Below, piece after piece: positions 17,385-25,985 of a DNA stretch of 64,000 bases. The stretch lies in the NCBI GenBank assembly GCA_040221475.1, contig JAVKEJ010000058.1, positions 310,001-374,000 on the forward strand. Direction: 5' to 3'. The notes below the pieces were generated by a model that did not search any database, was not told the DNA's origin, and saw only the letters and a list, made by a program, of their open reading frames with translations. Made by a program: the position numbers and the translations under genes. Numbering within the stretch: the first letter of the stretch is position 1; the number at the start of each line of letters is the position of its first letter. The stretch is from WLXB01 sp040221475. GTDB taxonomy: Bacteria; Pseudomonadota; Alphaproteobacteria; Rhodospirillales; Rhodospirillaceae.

Positions 17385-17478
17385 TCACTAGAGATTGAAC
17401 CCTCACTAGAGTAAAAACACACACAGGCCGTAACATCTACACGGCGTATACGCCGCAAACCTAGGCGGCGTATACGCT
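17385..17478. promoter_or_regulatory. Paired repeats upstream of the VOC gene (possible operators)
   Basis: Two kinds of repeat precede the VOC gene. TCACTAGAG occurs at 17385-17393 and 17403-17411, 18 bases apart. The palindrome GGCGTATACGCC occurs at 17443-17454 and, with one change (GGCGTATACGCT), at 17467-17478, 24 bases apart. The regular spacing on one DNA face suggests regulator binding. No regulator gene is adjacent, so this is an inference. Confidence 0.45.
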
Positions 17479-17513
17479 GCAAAATCTAATCGGCGCACAA
17501 AAGGATATAAGTG

Positions 17514-18107
17514 ATGGCGTTATATTTTGAACGGCTCAAACAGACATGTGCCAGTTTCGTTACGGGGGTCGCGATTCTTGTGGCCCTGACAGCAGGTTCT
17601 GCCATCGCGCAGGAAACCGCTGTGCGCCGCACCACGTTGTTGGTGGAAGATATCGGTCGCTCCATCGATTTTTATCAGCGCCTCGGTCTTACCCCGTGGT
17701 TCGAGCGGTCCTCCACCGACACGGATGAAGGCGGTGTGATCGGCGCCCTTGATTTGCCGCTGACGTCTGATCCAAAAATTGGTCGCATCGTCATTATGCG
17801 CGGCAACGATGATCGCATCGGCATGATCGGTTTGCTCGGGTATCAGCGTCCGCCCCTGGCCAGTGCCCGCGGCAATCTCATGGGTCTTGGCGTCGGCGAT
17901 ATCATCATCATGATTGAAACCGATGACATCAATTTTGTTTACAACCGGCTTCAGGAAACCGGGGCCCGGTTCCACACCCCGCCCGAACGATTTGAAGTTA
18001 CCAATCCGGACGGCTCCGTGCGCGACACGGGCTACCGCATGTTTGTCTATGACCCGGATGGCCATCTGATTGAGGTGTCTGAGCCATCGGAGCGGGAACC
18101 CGGATAA
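17514..18107 (+). CDS. Exported VOC (glyoxalase/bleomycin-resistance fold) protein
   Basis: 197 residues from ATG 17514, with AGGA eight bases before; GTG at 17511 is an alternative. The N-terminus is a signal peptide (hydrophobic TGVAILVALTAGSAIA followed by Q). The remainder is a vicinal-oxygen-chelate domain: RRTTLLVEDIGRSIDFYQRLGLTPWF at the start and FVYDPDGHLIEVSEP at the end, where the last His/Glu are typical metal ligands. VOC proteins are normally cytoplasmic, so export is unusual. The stop codon lies inside a 25-base tandem repeat. Confidence 0.85.
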   Translation: MALYFERLKQTCASFVTGVAILVALTAGSAIAQETAVRRTTLLVEDIGRSIDFYQRLGLTPWFERSSTDTDEGGVIGALDLPLTSDPKIGRIVIMRGNDDRIGMIGLLGYQRPPLASARGNLMGLGVGDIIIMIETDDINFVYNRLQETGARFHTPPERFEVTNPDGSVRDTGYRMFVYDPDGHLIEVSEPSEREPG

Positions 18108-18158
18108 CAATAAGCAGCGGGAACCCGGATAACAATAAGCAGCGGGACCCCGGTTAAC
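18091..18158. repeat. 25-base tandem repeat spanning the VOC stop codon (2.7 copies)
   Basis: A 25-base unit beginning AGCGGGAACCCGGATAACAA occurs at 18091-18115 and 18116-18140 without mismatch, and a degraded third copy runs to about 18158. The TAA of the VOC gene (18105-18107) is in the first copy. Confidence 0.93.
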
Positions 18159-18160
18159 CC

Positions 18161-18229
18161 GCGCGGACTCGGCGCGAAAAAATCAGGAGCGGACTCGGCG
18201 CAGAAATTAACGCGCGGACTCGGCGCGAA
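18161..18229. repeat. Three short GC-rich repeats between convergent VOC and ggt genes
   Basis: GCGCGGACTCGGCGCGAA occurs at 18161-18178 and 18212-18229, with a mutated copy at about 18189-18205 between them. Each unit has CGCG ends that can pair over a short loop, so the array may also act as a bidirectional transcription stop between the convergent genes. It directly follows the stop-codon repeat, so two unrelated arrays are stacked here. Confidence 0.85.
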
Positions 18230-18243
18230 CTAAACACGCCTCA

Positions 18244-20016
18244 TTAATCGCCCATCACCGTGCCTTCGCGGCGGGGGTCAGCGCCCCCCCAAATCACACC
18301 GTCTTGAACGGCCAAGGCATGCACCCCACTGGGGAAGTTGCCAACGCGCACCCGGTGTCCCAGCGCTTCCAAAGCCTCTTTGTGTGCTTCCAGCGCGGTG
18401 CCGCCTTCTAAAAATACGGTCGGCCCAAACAGCAACACGTTCGGCAGGTTCGTGGCTTCTTGCGGGGTCATCTTCCAGTCCAGCATGGCAATCAGTGTTT
18501 TCACCACCAGCGGCACAATCGCCATGCCGCCGGGTGAGCCGGATACGGCAACAATTTGGTTGTTCTCATCAAACACGATGATCGGGGCCATGGAGCTGCG
18601 CGGGCGTTTGCCGCCTTCCACCCGGTTGGCCACGGTGCGTCCTTGGGCCACAGCGTCGTAAGAAAAATCTGTCAGCTGGTTGTTGAGCAAAAAGCCTCCC
18701 GCCATCAGATGAGAGCCAAAGGCCCCCTCGATGGAACTGGTCATGGACACGGCGTTGCCCTGATCATCAATCACAGAAATATGGGTGGTGGAGGGGCGTT
18801 CAAAGTCGCGGCCTGGGCCGTAATCAAATGTGCCCTTCTGCGGCGGCTTGCCGGCCTCGACCTTGCTCATACGGCTGGCAGGATCAATCAGCGCTGCACG
18901 GTCAGCGATATAGCCCCTGTCAATCAGGCCGTCTTGCGGCACCGGCGAAAAGTCTGGATCGGCGATATAGGTGGCGCGGTCGGCGTACACCAGCCGACTG
19001 GCCTCGACAAACAAATGCGCCGCCTCTACCGACCAGGGTTCCATGTTTGGCAGGTCGAATTTTTCCAGCAACCCAAGAGTCTGTATCACGCCAATGCCGC
19101 CAGAGGTGGGTGCGGGCATGCCGCAAATTTTGTAGATCCGGTAGGGCGCGCACAATGGAGTGCGCTCAACCGCCCGGTAATTCGCCAGGTCGTCCAGCGT
19201 TATGTCAGCCGGGTTGCGTGTGGTTTCCTTCACGCGCATAACAATCCGCTCTGCCACGTCGCCGCGATAGAACCCGCGTCGTCCTTCGGCGGCAATGGTT
19301 TTTAGGGTTATGGCCATGCGGGGGTTGGTCAGAACCGTACCTATGGGCTTCGGTGTAAGGTCAGCCTGATAGTATTGCTCGGCCGGCAACCTGATTTTCC
19401 GCAACTCTTCGTCAACGTCGAGCAGGCGGAACAGCCGTGGGGAAATTTCAAATCCTTCCTCGGCGACTTTGATGGCCGGGTCAAACAGCGTCGCCCACTT
19501 CAAGGCCCCATGCCGCTGGTGGGCCAGTTCCATCACCGCAACCAGGCCCGGCACCCCAACCGATGTGCCGCCGATGACCGCGCGTTGGCGCAGCATCGCT
19601 TTGCCGTCTGCGGTCAGGAAACGCTTTTCGGTGGCGGTCGCCGGCGCGGTTTCACGCCCGTCATAGGCATACAGTTCCTGTGCCGAATTATCCCAGTATA
19701 GAATGAACGCACCGCCGCCGATGCCGGAGGATTGGGGTTCGACCAAATTCAAAACCAGTTGTACGGCCAGCGCGGCGTCGAGGGCATTGCCCCCCGCTTT
19801 GATGGCGTCGTAGCCGGCCTGGACGGCAATAGGATTGGCCGCAGCGACCATGAACTTAGCCGCCGTCCCGCCTTTTTGTTCGACCAGTCCACTGGACGCT
19901 TCAGGGAAGTCAACATCCTGACCTTGCGTCGCGGTTGTGGCTAAGAAAGCCGAGCTAACGACCGACACCAAAAAGAGGTGGCGACGGGCGAAGAAAATCA
20001 AACGCGATAAAGTCAT
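18244..20016 (-). CDS. ggt: Gamma-glutamyltranspeptidase
   Basis: 590 residues from MTLSRLIFFARRH, with GGGA upstream; an ATG 45 bases earlier adds an unlikely leader. A signal peptide (LFLVSVVSSAFLATTATQG) directs it to the periplasm. The family nucleophile lies in RPSTTHISVIDDQGNAVSMT, where the first Thr of THISV becomes the new N-terminus after autocleavage; the glycine loop SGSPGGMAIV and SSGIGGGAFIL are also seen. It hydrolyses or transfers gamma-glutamyl groups, for example from glutathione. Convergent with the VOC gene and divergent from the catabolic cluster. Confidence 0.93.
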   Translation of the reverse strand: MTLSRLIFFARRHLFLVSVVSSAFLATTATQGQDVDFPEASSGLVEQKGGTAAKFMVAAANPIAVQAGYDAIKAGGNALDAALAVQLVLNLVEPQSSGIGGGAFILYWDNSAQELYAYDGRETAPATATEKRFLTADGKAMLRQRAVIGGTSVGVPGLVAVMELAHQRHGALKWATLFDPAIKVAEEGFEISPRLFRLLDVDEELRKIRLPAEQYYQADLTPKPIGTVLTNPRMAITLKTIAAEGRRGFYRGDVAERIVMRVKETTRNPADITLDDLANYRAVERTPLCAPYRIYKICGMPAPTSGGIGVIQTLGLLEKFDLPNMEPWSVEAAHLFVEASRLVYADRATYIADPDFSPVPQDGLIDRGYIADRAALIDPASRMSKVEAGKPPQKGTFDYGPGRDFERPSTTHISVIDDQGNAVSMTSSIEGAFGSHLMAGGFLLNNQLTDFSYDAVAQGRTVANRVEGGKRPRSSMAPIIVFDENNQIVAVSGSPGGMAIVPLVVKTLIAMLDWKMTPQEATNLPNVLLFGPTVFLEGGTALEAHKEALEALGHRVRVGNFPSGVHALAVQDGVIWGGADPRREGTVMGD

Positions 20017-20078
20017 GGAACGTCCCGCTATAACTAAGAATATCAAACACATCATTACCACAGTGGCCTGACCGGGTC

Positions 20079-20105
20079 AGCTATAGGTTTTTGACCGGAT
20101 CGGTC
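20079..20105. promoter_or_regulatory. Two inverted repeats upstream of the catabolic cluster
   Basis: TGACCGGGTCA (20079-20089) and GACCGGATCGGTC (20093-20105) are adjacent inverted repeats sharing the TGACCGG half-site. They lie in the 246-base gap between divergent ggt and the first amidohydrolase, and may be regulator half-sites. No regulator gene adjoins the cluster. Confidence 0.4.
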
Positions 20106-20262
20106 GAGGTTTCCACGTCTGCTTGTCAAAGCCTGGGCGCAACCGCTGCTGCAATTACGTGCAGTAGATTATTATTTTACAAACATACGCTGGCATCACG
20201 CTAAGATGACCACCAACAACCAGGAGAGTGCCGCGTGAGCGGTGAAGCGAGGACGTCAGAAC

Positions 20263-21123
20263 ATGAGTGGCTACATTGATATTGTCTGCAATCCCTTCAC
20301 GCCCTGGGTGGTGGAGCAGGGTTTGATGGGCGTTGATGAAGATTTCAAGACGCAGGTCCGCATGGCGGGTGACGCCAAGGCCGGTGTGGAAATCGACGAC
20401 TATCTGAAAATGATGGACACGGCGGGCATCGAACGCTCACTGCTTATCGCGCATCGCTGTGGCGATCTGAATGTCAAAGGGTCGCACCATATTCCCTATG
20501 AGTACGTCCGCGAGATCTGCCAGAAGTATCCGGACCGTTTTTCCGGCTTGGCAGGCATCGACACCACCAAGGGCATGGCACAACTGCGCGAGCTCGAGGT
20601 TGCCATCAACGATTATGGATTTGTCGGCGCCCATTGGTATCCGCATTGGTTTGCCATTCCCCCCGACGCCCCACAGATTTATCCCATCTATGCCAAGTGC
20701 TGCGAGCTTGATATCCCCATCATGATGCAGGTCGGGCAGAATTTGGTGTATTCCAAAGAGCGCCGTTTGCCGTCTGTGGCCAAACCCATCCTGTTGGATC
20801 AGGTGGCTATTGATTTCCCCGAACTGGTGCTCATCGGCATTCACATCGGCGTACCCTGGACCGATGAAATGATCGCCATGTGCTGGAAGCACGAAAACGT
20901 ATTTATGGCCGGGGACGCCTACGCGCCGAAACATTGGCCGAAACAACTGGTCCATTATGCCAACTCCTATGGCCGCCATAAGGTAATGTTCGGCACCGAC
21001 TGGCCGGTGATTGATCCCGAGCGTGCGGTGCGCGAAGTGGGCGAATTTGGCATGCGCAAGGAAGCCCACCAGATGCTCATGCGCGACAATGCTCTGCGTT
21101 TGTTTAAGAAGATTGCTGCCTGA
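20263..21123 (+). CDS. Amidohydrolase-2 family protein (ACMSD-like fold)
   Basis: 286 residues from MSGYIDIVCN; a GTG at 20242 is an alternative that would add seven residues. Family features are the TIM-barrel pattern with GAHWYPHWFAIPPD, IGIHIGVPW and the C-terminal MFGTDWPVIDPERA, whose Asp is a usual metal/catalytic ligand. The N-terminal HxH pair of metal enzymes is not obvious (IDIVCNPF), so metal binding is uncertain. These enzymes hydrolyse or decarboxylate ring-derived acids. Its stop is one base from the next start, so it is in an operon with the acyl-CoA ligase. Confidence 0.82.
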   Translation: MSGYIDIVCNPFTPWVVEQGLMGVDEDFKTQVRMAGDAKAGVEIDDYLKMMDTAGIERSLLIAHRCGDLNVKGSHHIPYEYVREICQKYPDRFSGLAGIDTTKGMAQLRELEVAINDYGFVGAHWYPHWFAIPPDAPQIYPIYAKCCELDIPIMMQVGQNLVYSKERRLPSVAKPILLDQVAIDFPELVLIGIHIGVPWTDEMIAMCWKHENVFMAGDAYAPKHWPKQLVHYANSYGRHKVMFGTDWPVIDPERAVREVGEFGMRKEAHQMLMRDNALRLFKKIAA

Positions 21124-21124
21124 A

Positions 21125-22669
21125 ATGAGTGCCTTGGACCCTAAAACAGTGTCTCTGCCCCATTCGTTTCAGTCTATGACCATGGCCAAGGCGTTGCGCG
21201 CGACCACCCGGCGCAATCCAGGTAAAACGGCGATCACCCACAATGACAAAAGCCGCACCTATCAGGAGCTGTCCACCCGCACAGACCGCCTGACCGCCGC
21301 CGCCATTTCTGATCTCAAAATCAATACCGGCGATAACGTCGCCATCGTGGCCAAGAACAGCATTGAATATGTCGAGGTGGTGTGCGGCCTGCCCGAGGCG
21401 GGGGCCGCTGTCGCAACGGTCAATCCAAAGCTGACCACCGCGGAAATTGAAGGCATTTGCAACGACGCGCGCGCGCGCGTGGTGTTCGTCGATGAGGCGT
21501 CTTGTAATGCAGTTGAAAACGCGACGTTTGAAACCGTCGAACGCGTGGTCCATCTTGGCAAAGACTACGAAGCTTTGCTCAGCGCCGCTCAAACCCCCGA
21601 CGCGTATCCCGTAATTCATGAATGGGATACGTGGTGCATTCCCTATACCTCGGGGACAACCGGAAAACCAAAAGGCGTGTGCCTGTCCCACCGCTCGCGG
21701 GTGCTGGCGTTTTATCAACAGGCGCTGGAGTTCGGCTGCTATTCACCCGATGATCGCTTTCTCGGCACCACGCCGATGAATCATGGCGCGGGCATTGCCT
21801 TTCCCCTGGCGGCCATCATGTTCGGGGGGTTCACGGAAATTCTGGATCATTTTGATCCTGAACTGCTGTTGAAGAAACTCAAAGAGGGCAATTTTGCCGG
21901 TGTGTTTACCGTACCCACCCAGCACCACGCGATTTTCGAGTTGGAACAGCCCGTGCTCGACAAATATCGTGGCGCACCGCTTAAAGCGCTGATCTCAAAT
22001 GCGTCAGCCTTGCCACAACACCTCAAACACAAGATCGTCGCGTATTTCGGCGAGGGTCTGTTGCACGAAACTTATGGCTCGACCGAGGCTGGTTTTGTCA
22101 CCAATCTGCGCCCCCCCTATCAACTGCAAAAAGAGCGCTGCGTCGGCACGCCGTTTGCGCACACCTTTGTTAAACTCACCGATGAGGACTTCACCGAGGT
22201 CGGCCCCGAAGAGCCCGGCGAGCTGTGGGTCAAGTCACCCTCAGCCTTCAACGGCTACTGGAACCGCGCGCAAGAAACCGACGCCGCCTTTCATGACGGC
22301 TGGATCACTGTGGGCGATGTGGCCAAACGGGATGCAGACGGTTTTGTCTATATCGTCGACCGTAAGACAGACATGGTCATCACCGGCGGCGTGAATGTGT
22401 ATCCGCGCGAGATCGAAGAACTGCTGTTCACCCATCCGGCCATCGCGGATGCGGCTGTCGTTGGTGTGCCCGACGATAAATGGGGCGAACGTCTTAAGGC
22501 TTTTGTGGTGCTCAAGGCCGGGAAAAGTCTTGAGACCCCAGATTTAGCGAAGTTTTGCGCAGGTCAGTTGGCCAGCTACAAAATCCCGAAGGAGATGGCG
22601 GTGCTCGGTGCTCTGCCGCGCAACGCCAACGGCAAGGTGCTCAAGACGGAACTGCGCAAGAAGGGATGA
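21125..22669 (+). CDS. Acyl-CoA synthetase / AMP-dependent ligase
   Basis: 514 residues from MSALDPKTVSLP. The AMP-binding motif is YTSGTTGKPKGVCLSH, followed by the adenylate motif HETYGSTEAG, the hinge YIVDRKTDMVITGGVNVYPREIE and the C-terminal catalytic Lys in NANGKVLKTELR. It activates a carboxylic acid to its CoA thioester through an acyl-AMP. The acid is unknown; context of amidohydrolases and FAD enzymes suggests an aromatic or ring-cleavage acid. Starts one base after the preceding stop. Confidence 0.93.
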   Translation: MSALDPKTVSLPHSFQSMTMAKALRATTRRNPGKTAITHNDKSRTYQELSTRTDRLTAAAISDLKINTGDNVAIVAKNSIEYVEVVCGLPEAGAAVATVNPKLTTAEIEGICNDARARVVFVDEASCNAVENATFETVERVVHLGKDYEALLSAAQTPDAYPVIHEWDTWCIPYTSGTTGKPKGVCLSHRSRVLAFYQQALEFGCYSPDDRFLGTTPMNHGAGIAFPLAAIMFGGFTEILDHFDPELLLKKLKEGNFAGVFTVPTQHHAIFELEQPVLDKYRGAPLKALISNASALPQHLKHKIVAYFGEGLLHETYGSTEAGFVTNLRPPYQLQKERCVGTPFAHTFVKLTDEDFTEVGPEEPGELWVKSPSAFNGYWNRAQETDAAFHDGWITVGDVAKRDADGFVYIVDRKTDMVITGGVNVYPREIEELLFTHPAIADAAVVGVPDDKWGERLKAFVVLKAGKSLETPDLAKFCAGQLASYKIPKEMAVLGALPRNANGKVLKTELRKKG

Positions 22670-22673
22670 TCAC

Positions 22674-23069
22674 ATGACCATGTGCGGTGCTGATGAGTTA
22701 GACTCTGCAATTGCCGCGGTTTGGTCTTTGCTCAAGCGCGTGCCTGACCCCTGCCACGCTCTGTCTGGCCATGACCTAAGTATCGTTGATCTCGGTTTGG
22801 TCAATGATGTTGTCCGCGACGGCGACGCGCTGCGCATCAGCGTGACCTTTACCGATCCCAGTTGCGTTTTTTCCTATCAAATCATCATGGACCTGGAAGA
22901 CCTCGCGGAAACCTTAGATGGCGTCTCTGAGATTACGGTGACGTCCGACCCCTATCCTCTGTGGACGGAAGACCGTCTCAGCGACAAAGCCCGCACGGTG
23001 TTTGCTGATAAACGTCAACGCTTCGGTGCTGCAGAGGTCCCTCAGTCAAACCAGGAGCCTGACCAATGA
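22674..23069 (+). CDS. DUF59 (MIP18/PaaD-like) protein
   Basis: 131 residues from MTMCGADELDS, GGGA upstream. The DUF59 pattern is visible as VPDPCHALSGHDLSIVDLGLVNDV, then DALRISVTFTDPSCVFSYQI. Such proteins assist iron-sulfur assembly (SufT, PaaD) or accompany ring-oxidising enzymes. The Cys in TDPSC is where the family has its conserved Cys. It is four bases after the ligase stop and overlaps the next gene as ATGA, so it is firmly inside the catabolic operon. Confidence 0.8.
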   Translation: MTMCGADELDSAIAAVWSLLKRVPDPCHALSGHDLSIVDLGLVNDVVRDGDALRISVTFTDPSCVFSYQIIMDLEDLAETLDGVSEITVTSDPYPLWTEDRLSDKARTVFADKRQRFGAAEVPQSNQEPDQ

Positions 23070-24256
23070 CAGACTCACCCTCCGGCGTTGATCGCCGCGC
23101 CGCTTTACAAACCCTTGGTGTTGTTGGGGCCGGGGCGATTGCCGCATCCCGCGGCGTTTCGCCTGCGGTCGCCCAGGCGGGCTGGTCGCCCGAGTCACAT
23201 CCCATGGCTGAGAAGACGTTCGTCATTGACGGGGTCGCGCATTGCTACAACCACGCGCCGTACAACCGCCGCATCAAACGCGCCAGTGTCAACAGCATCA
23301 ACACCACCTACCGCTATCATGAAGCCTGCACCCCAGAGGCATATCGCCTGACCTATGCGCAATGGGCGCGTGACTGGCAGCCCGATGAAGTCATGGACCT
23401 TATGTTTCTGGAAAGCCACACAGACATGATGATCATGCATTCAGTGCCGATGTATGATCTTCATTATGATGGTCTGGTGTCCAACGAGAAGGGGGCCTAC
23501 CTTAAAGGCAATTTCCCAGATCGCGTGCTGTGGTACGGTGCGCTGGATCTGTTTGATCCCTACGACTCGGTCCTGGCAAAGGCCGATCAGCTTATTGATC
23601 AAGGCGCTGACGGGATCAAATTCTATCCCACCCGCATCAATTTTGAGACCCGCGCTCCGGAGTCCTGGTTAATGGACGACGAAAAATTGGCCTTCCCCGT
23701 GTTCGACCGCCTGCAAAGCAAAGGTGTGAAACACCTCGCCGTCCATAAGTTGGTTGGGCATGTTGGCCCGGCTACGGCGGCCTTGGGTGTGGACGATCTC
23801 TACAAAGCGGCAGAAGCGTTTCCCGATCTGACGTTCCATCTTGTTCACGCGGGCTGGCAAAACTTCGAGGAGACCGCTGCGCTGATGAAAGCGCGGGAGA
23901 ACGTGACTGCAGTGATGGAAGGGCCGATGCTGTTTCCCCTTTTTGATAGGAGCACCTTCATCAAAATGATGAATGTGTTTATGACTCAAGTGGATTTAGA
24001 TCGGTTGATCTATGCGTCGACTGCGGCTAATCAGCATCCCTACTGGATCCTCAACGCCTTTTTCGACTTTCAGCCACCGGAGGGCGCGCCTTACTTATTG
24101 ACCGATGCGACAAAAGCAAAAATCCTCGGTGCCAATCTGGCGCGCTATCATGGCATCGACATTCCGGCCCAGCGGCAAAAGATCGCCAGTGATACGTGGT
24201 CCCAATACAAACGCAGGAATGGCCTGCGCGAACCCTATATTATGCAGCGGTCTTAG
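23066..24256 (+). CDS. Tat-exported amidohydrolase family protein
   Basis: 396 residues. The N-terminus DRRAALQTLGVVGAGAIAASRGVSPAVAQA is a twin-arginine signal ending near Ala-Gln-Ala, so the folded enzyme is probably periplasmic. The body matches the amidohydrolase-2 family (VIDGVAHCYNHAPYN, GADGIKFYPTRINF, VHKLVGHVGPAT, LTFHLVHAGWQNFEETAALM). An exported amidohydrolase paired with a cytoplasmic one in the same operon suggests two hydrolytic steps on either side of the membrane. Start overlaps the DUF59 stop. Confidence 0.82.
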   Translation: MTDSPSGVDRRAALQTLGVVGAGAIAASRGVSPAVAQAGWSPESHPMAEKTFVIDGVAHCYNHAPYNRRIKRASVNSINTTYRYHEACTPEAYRLTYAQWARDWQPDEVMDLMFLESHTDMMIMHSVPMYDLHYDGLVSNEKGAYLKGNFPDRVLWYGALDLFDPYDSVLAKADQLIDQGADGIKFYPTRINFETRAPESWLMDDEKLAFPVFDRLQSKGVKHLAVHKLVGHVGPATAALGVDDLYKAAEAFPDLTFHLVHAGWQNFEETAALMKARENVTAVMEGPMLFPLFDRSTFIKMMNVFMTQVDLDRLIYASTAANQHPYWILNAFFDFQPPEGAPYLLTDATKAKILGANLARYHGIDIPAQRQKIASDTWSQYKRRNGLREPYIMQRS

Positions 24257-24292
24257 CGACTAAGGTGCATCGCCCGACAGAAGGAATCATTC

Positions 24293-25975
24293 ATGACGCA
24301 CCCCAATAAGATTGACGACGCCACAGCCCAACAAGCTTTGGGCATGTTCCAAAGCTTGCTTGGTCCGGACGGGGTGATCACGGGTGCCGATGACTTGAGG
24401 TATTATTCCACCGACATTTCCGGCGAGGGCGAGGTGCTGCCCCTGTGTGTGTTGCGGCCCATCGCGGTCGATCAACTGTGCCAGGCCGTCACCATTGCCG
24501 GCGGATTGGGTCTGCCCCTGATTCCCCGCGGCGCTGGCATGTCCTACACCAAAGGGTACCTGCCGGAAGCCGAGAACACCGTGATGATCGATCTCAGCCA
24601 GTTGACCGAGATCGAAGAAATCAACGAGAAAGACATGGTCGTCACCGTGCAGGCGGGTTGCACCTGGGGCGCGTTGTACGAAGCACTGAAAGCGCGCGGT
24701 CTTCGCACGCCTTACTTTGGGCCGCTGTCCGGTCTCACCTCCACGGTCGGCGGCGCCGCCAGCAACAATGCAACCTTTTTCGGCTCCGGCGCTCATGGGG
24801 CCATGGCCGATAACGTGATTGGCCTGGATGTGGTCATGGCCGATGGCTCTCTACTGGAAACCGGCTCGTCCAGCGCCGACGGTCGACTGCCCTTTATGCG
24901 CCACTTTGGACCCGACCTCACGGGATTGTTTCTCGGCGATTGCGGGGCCTTTGGCATCAAAGCGCGCATCACCATGCCGCTCATCGCCATGCCCGCGGCG
25001 GAAGAACATCTGTCCTTCGCCTTTGAAAACATCGAAGACATTGCTCTGGCTCATACCGCGCTCGCCCGTGAAAACGTGGTGGCCGAGCAATGGGGCATCG
25101 ATCCGGTCGGCAACCAGCATCTCGCGGCCAGAGGCTTTGATTTTCTTGAGGGGCTTGGATTTGTAAAAGATGTGGCCGCGGCTTCAGAAAAACTTGCCGG
25201 AGCGGTGACCAATGTCACCAAGCTGTTGATTCAAGGTCAGCGCTTTGCCGATCGCACCGGTTATGCCTTGCATGTGGTGGTGGAGGGGGTTGATGCGCGC
25301 GACGCCGAAGCCAAAGCCGATCGCGTGCGCCGCATCTGTGTGCCGATGGCGCTGAAAGAACTGCCAAACACTATTCCTCAAGTCACCCGTTCAAAGCCCT
25401 TCCGCCCCATCAAAGCCTTGCTCGGTCCGGAGGGCGAAAACTGGTTGCCGGTTCACGGCATGTTCCCGCTGTCCAGCGCGGCAGAAGTGTCGGCCATCAC
25501 TGATGAATATTTCTCCCGCCATGCGGAATTGATGAATAAACACAGCATCACGTTTTCCTATCTTACCTCCGCCACGGCCACGTCCTATCTGATTGAGCCC
25601 ATGTTCTATTGGAAAGACCGGCTGCATGCGTTTCATCAGCGTCATGTGACGCCCGAGCAAAAAAAGGCGTTTGGAAAAACAAAGGCCGATCCCGAAACCC
25701 GCGATGTGGTAATGAAACTGCGGCGCGATCTCGCCGGCCTGTGGGATGCCTTTGGGGCCAGTCACCATCAGTTGGGCCGACAATATCCTTATGCCAGTCA
25801 GTTGTCGTCGGCTGCTTTGGCTGTGGCGGTGTCCATCAAAGCGGCACTTGATCCCAAGGGTATTATGAACCCGGGTGTGCTAGAGCTCACTGGCCAAGGC
25901 CAGGGCGTCAAGAAGATGACCAAGTTCCCTGAATTCCCGCAAGACCTGCTCAAAGAAGAATGGAAAGTGCGGTAA
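24293..25975 (+). CDS. FAD-linked oxidase (VAO/PCMH family)
   Basis: 560 residues. The PCMH FAD-binding domain occupies roughly residues 35-235: LRPIAVDQLCQAVTIAGGLGLPLIPRGAGMSYTKGY, VQAGCTWGALYEAL and PLSGLTSTVGGAASNNATFFGSG. The C-terminal FAD-oxidase domain ends DPKGIMNPGVLEL, as in glycolate/D-lactate dehydrogenases and 4-cresol/vanillyl-alcohol oxidases. No signal peptide is present. It follows the Tat amidohydrolase by 36 bases with its own ribosome site (AGAAGGAATCATTC). Last gene of the operon; palindromes follow it. Confidence 0.88.
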   Translation: MTHPNKIDDATAQQALGMFQSLLGPDGVITGADDLRYYSTDISGEGEVLPLCVLRPIAVDQLCQAVTIAGGLGLPLIPRGAGMSYTKGYLPEAENTVMIDLSQLTEIEEINEKDMVVTVQAGCTWGALYEALKARGLRTPYFGPLSGLTSTVGGAASNNATFFGSGAHGAMADNVIGLDVVMADGSLLETGSSSADGRLPFMRHFGPDLTGLFLGDCGAFGIKARITMPLIAMPAAEEHLSFAFENIEDIALAHTALARENVVAEQWGIDPVGNQHLAARGFDFLEGLGFVKDVAAASEKLAGAVTNVTKLLIQGQRFADRTGYALHVVVEGVDARDAEAKADRVRRICVPMALKELPNTIPQVTRSKPFRPIKALLGPEGENWLPVHGMFPLSSAAEVSAITDEYFSRHAELMNKHSITFSYLTSATATSYLIEPMFYWKDRLHAFHQRHVTPEQKKAFGKTKADPETRDVVMKLRRDLAGLWDAFGASHHQLGRQYPYASQLSSAALAVAVSIKAALDPKGIMNPGVLELTGQGQGVKKMTKFPEFPQDLLKEEWKVR

Positions 25976-25985
25976 TTTTTTCTGC

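Noticed and set aside
16523..17482. Minus-strand open frame (319 codons) opposite the bicupin
   Set aside because: The plus-strand bicupin has both cupin motifs and a ribosome site; the antisense product is Arg/Gly/His-rich without any motif.
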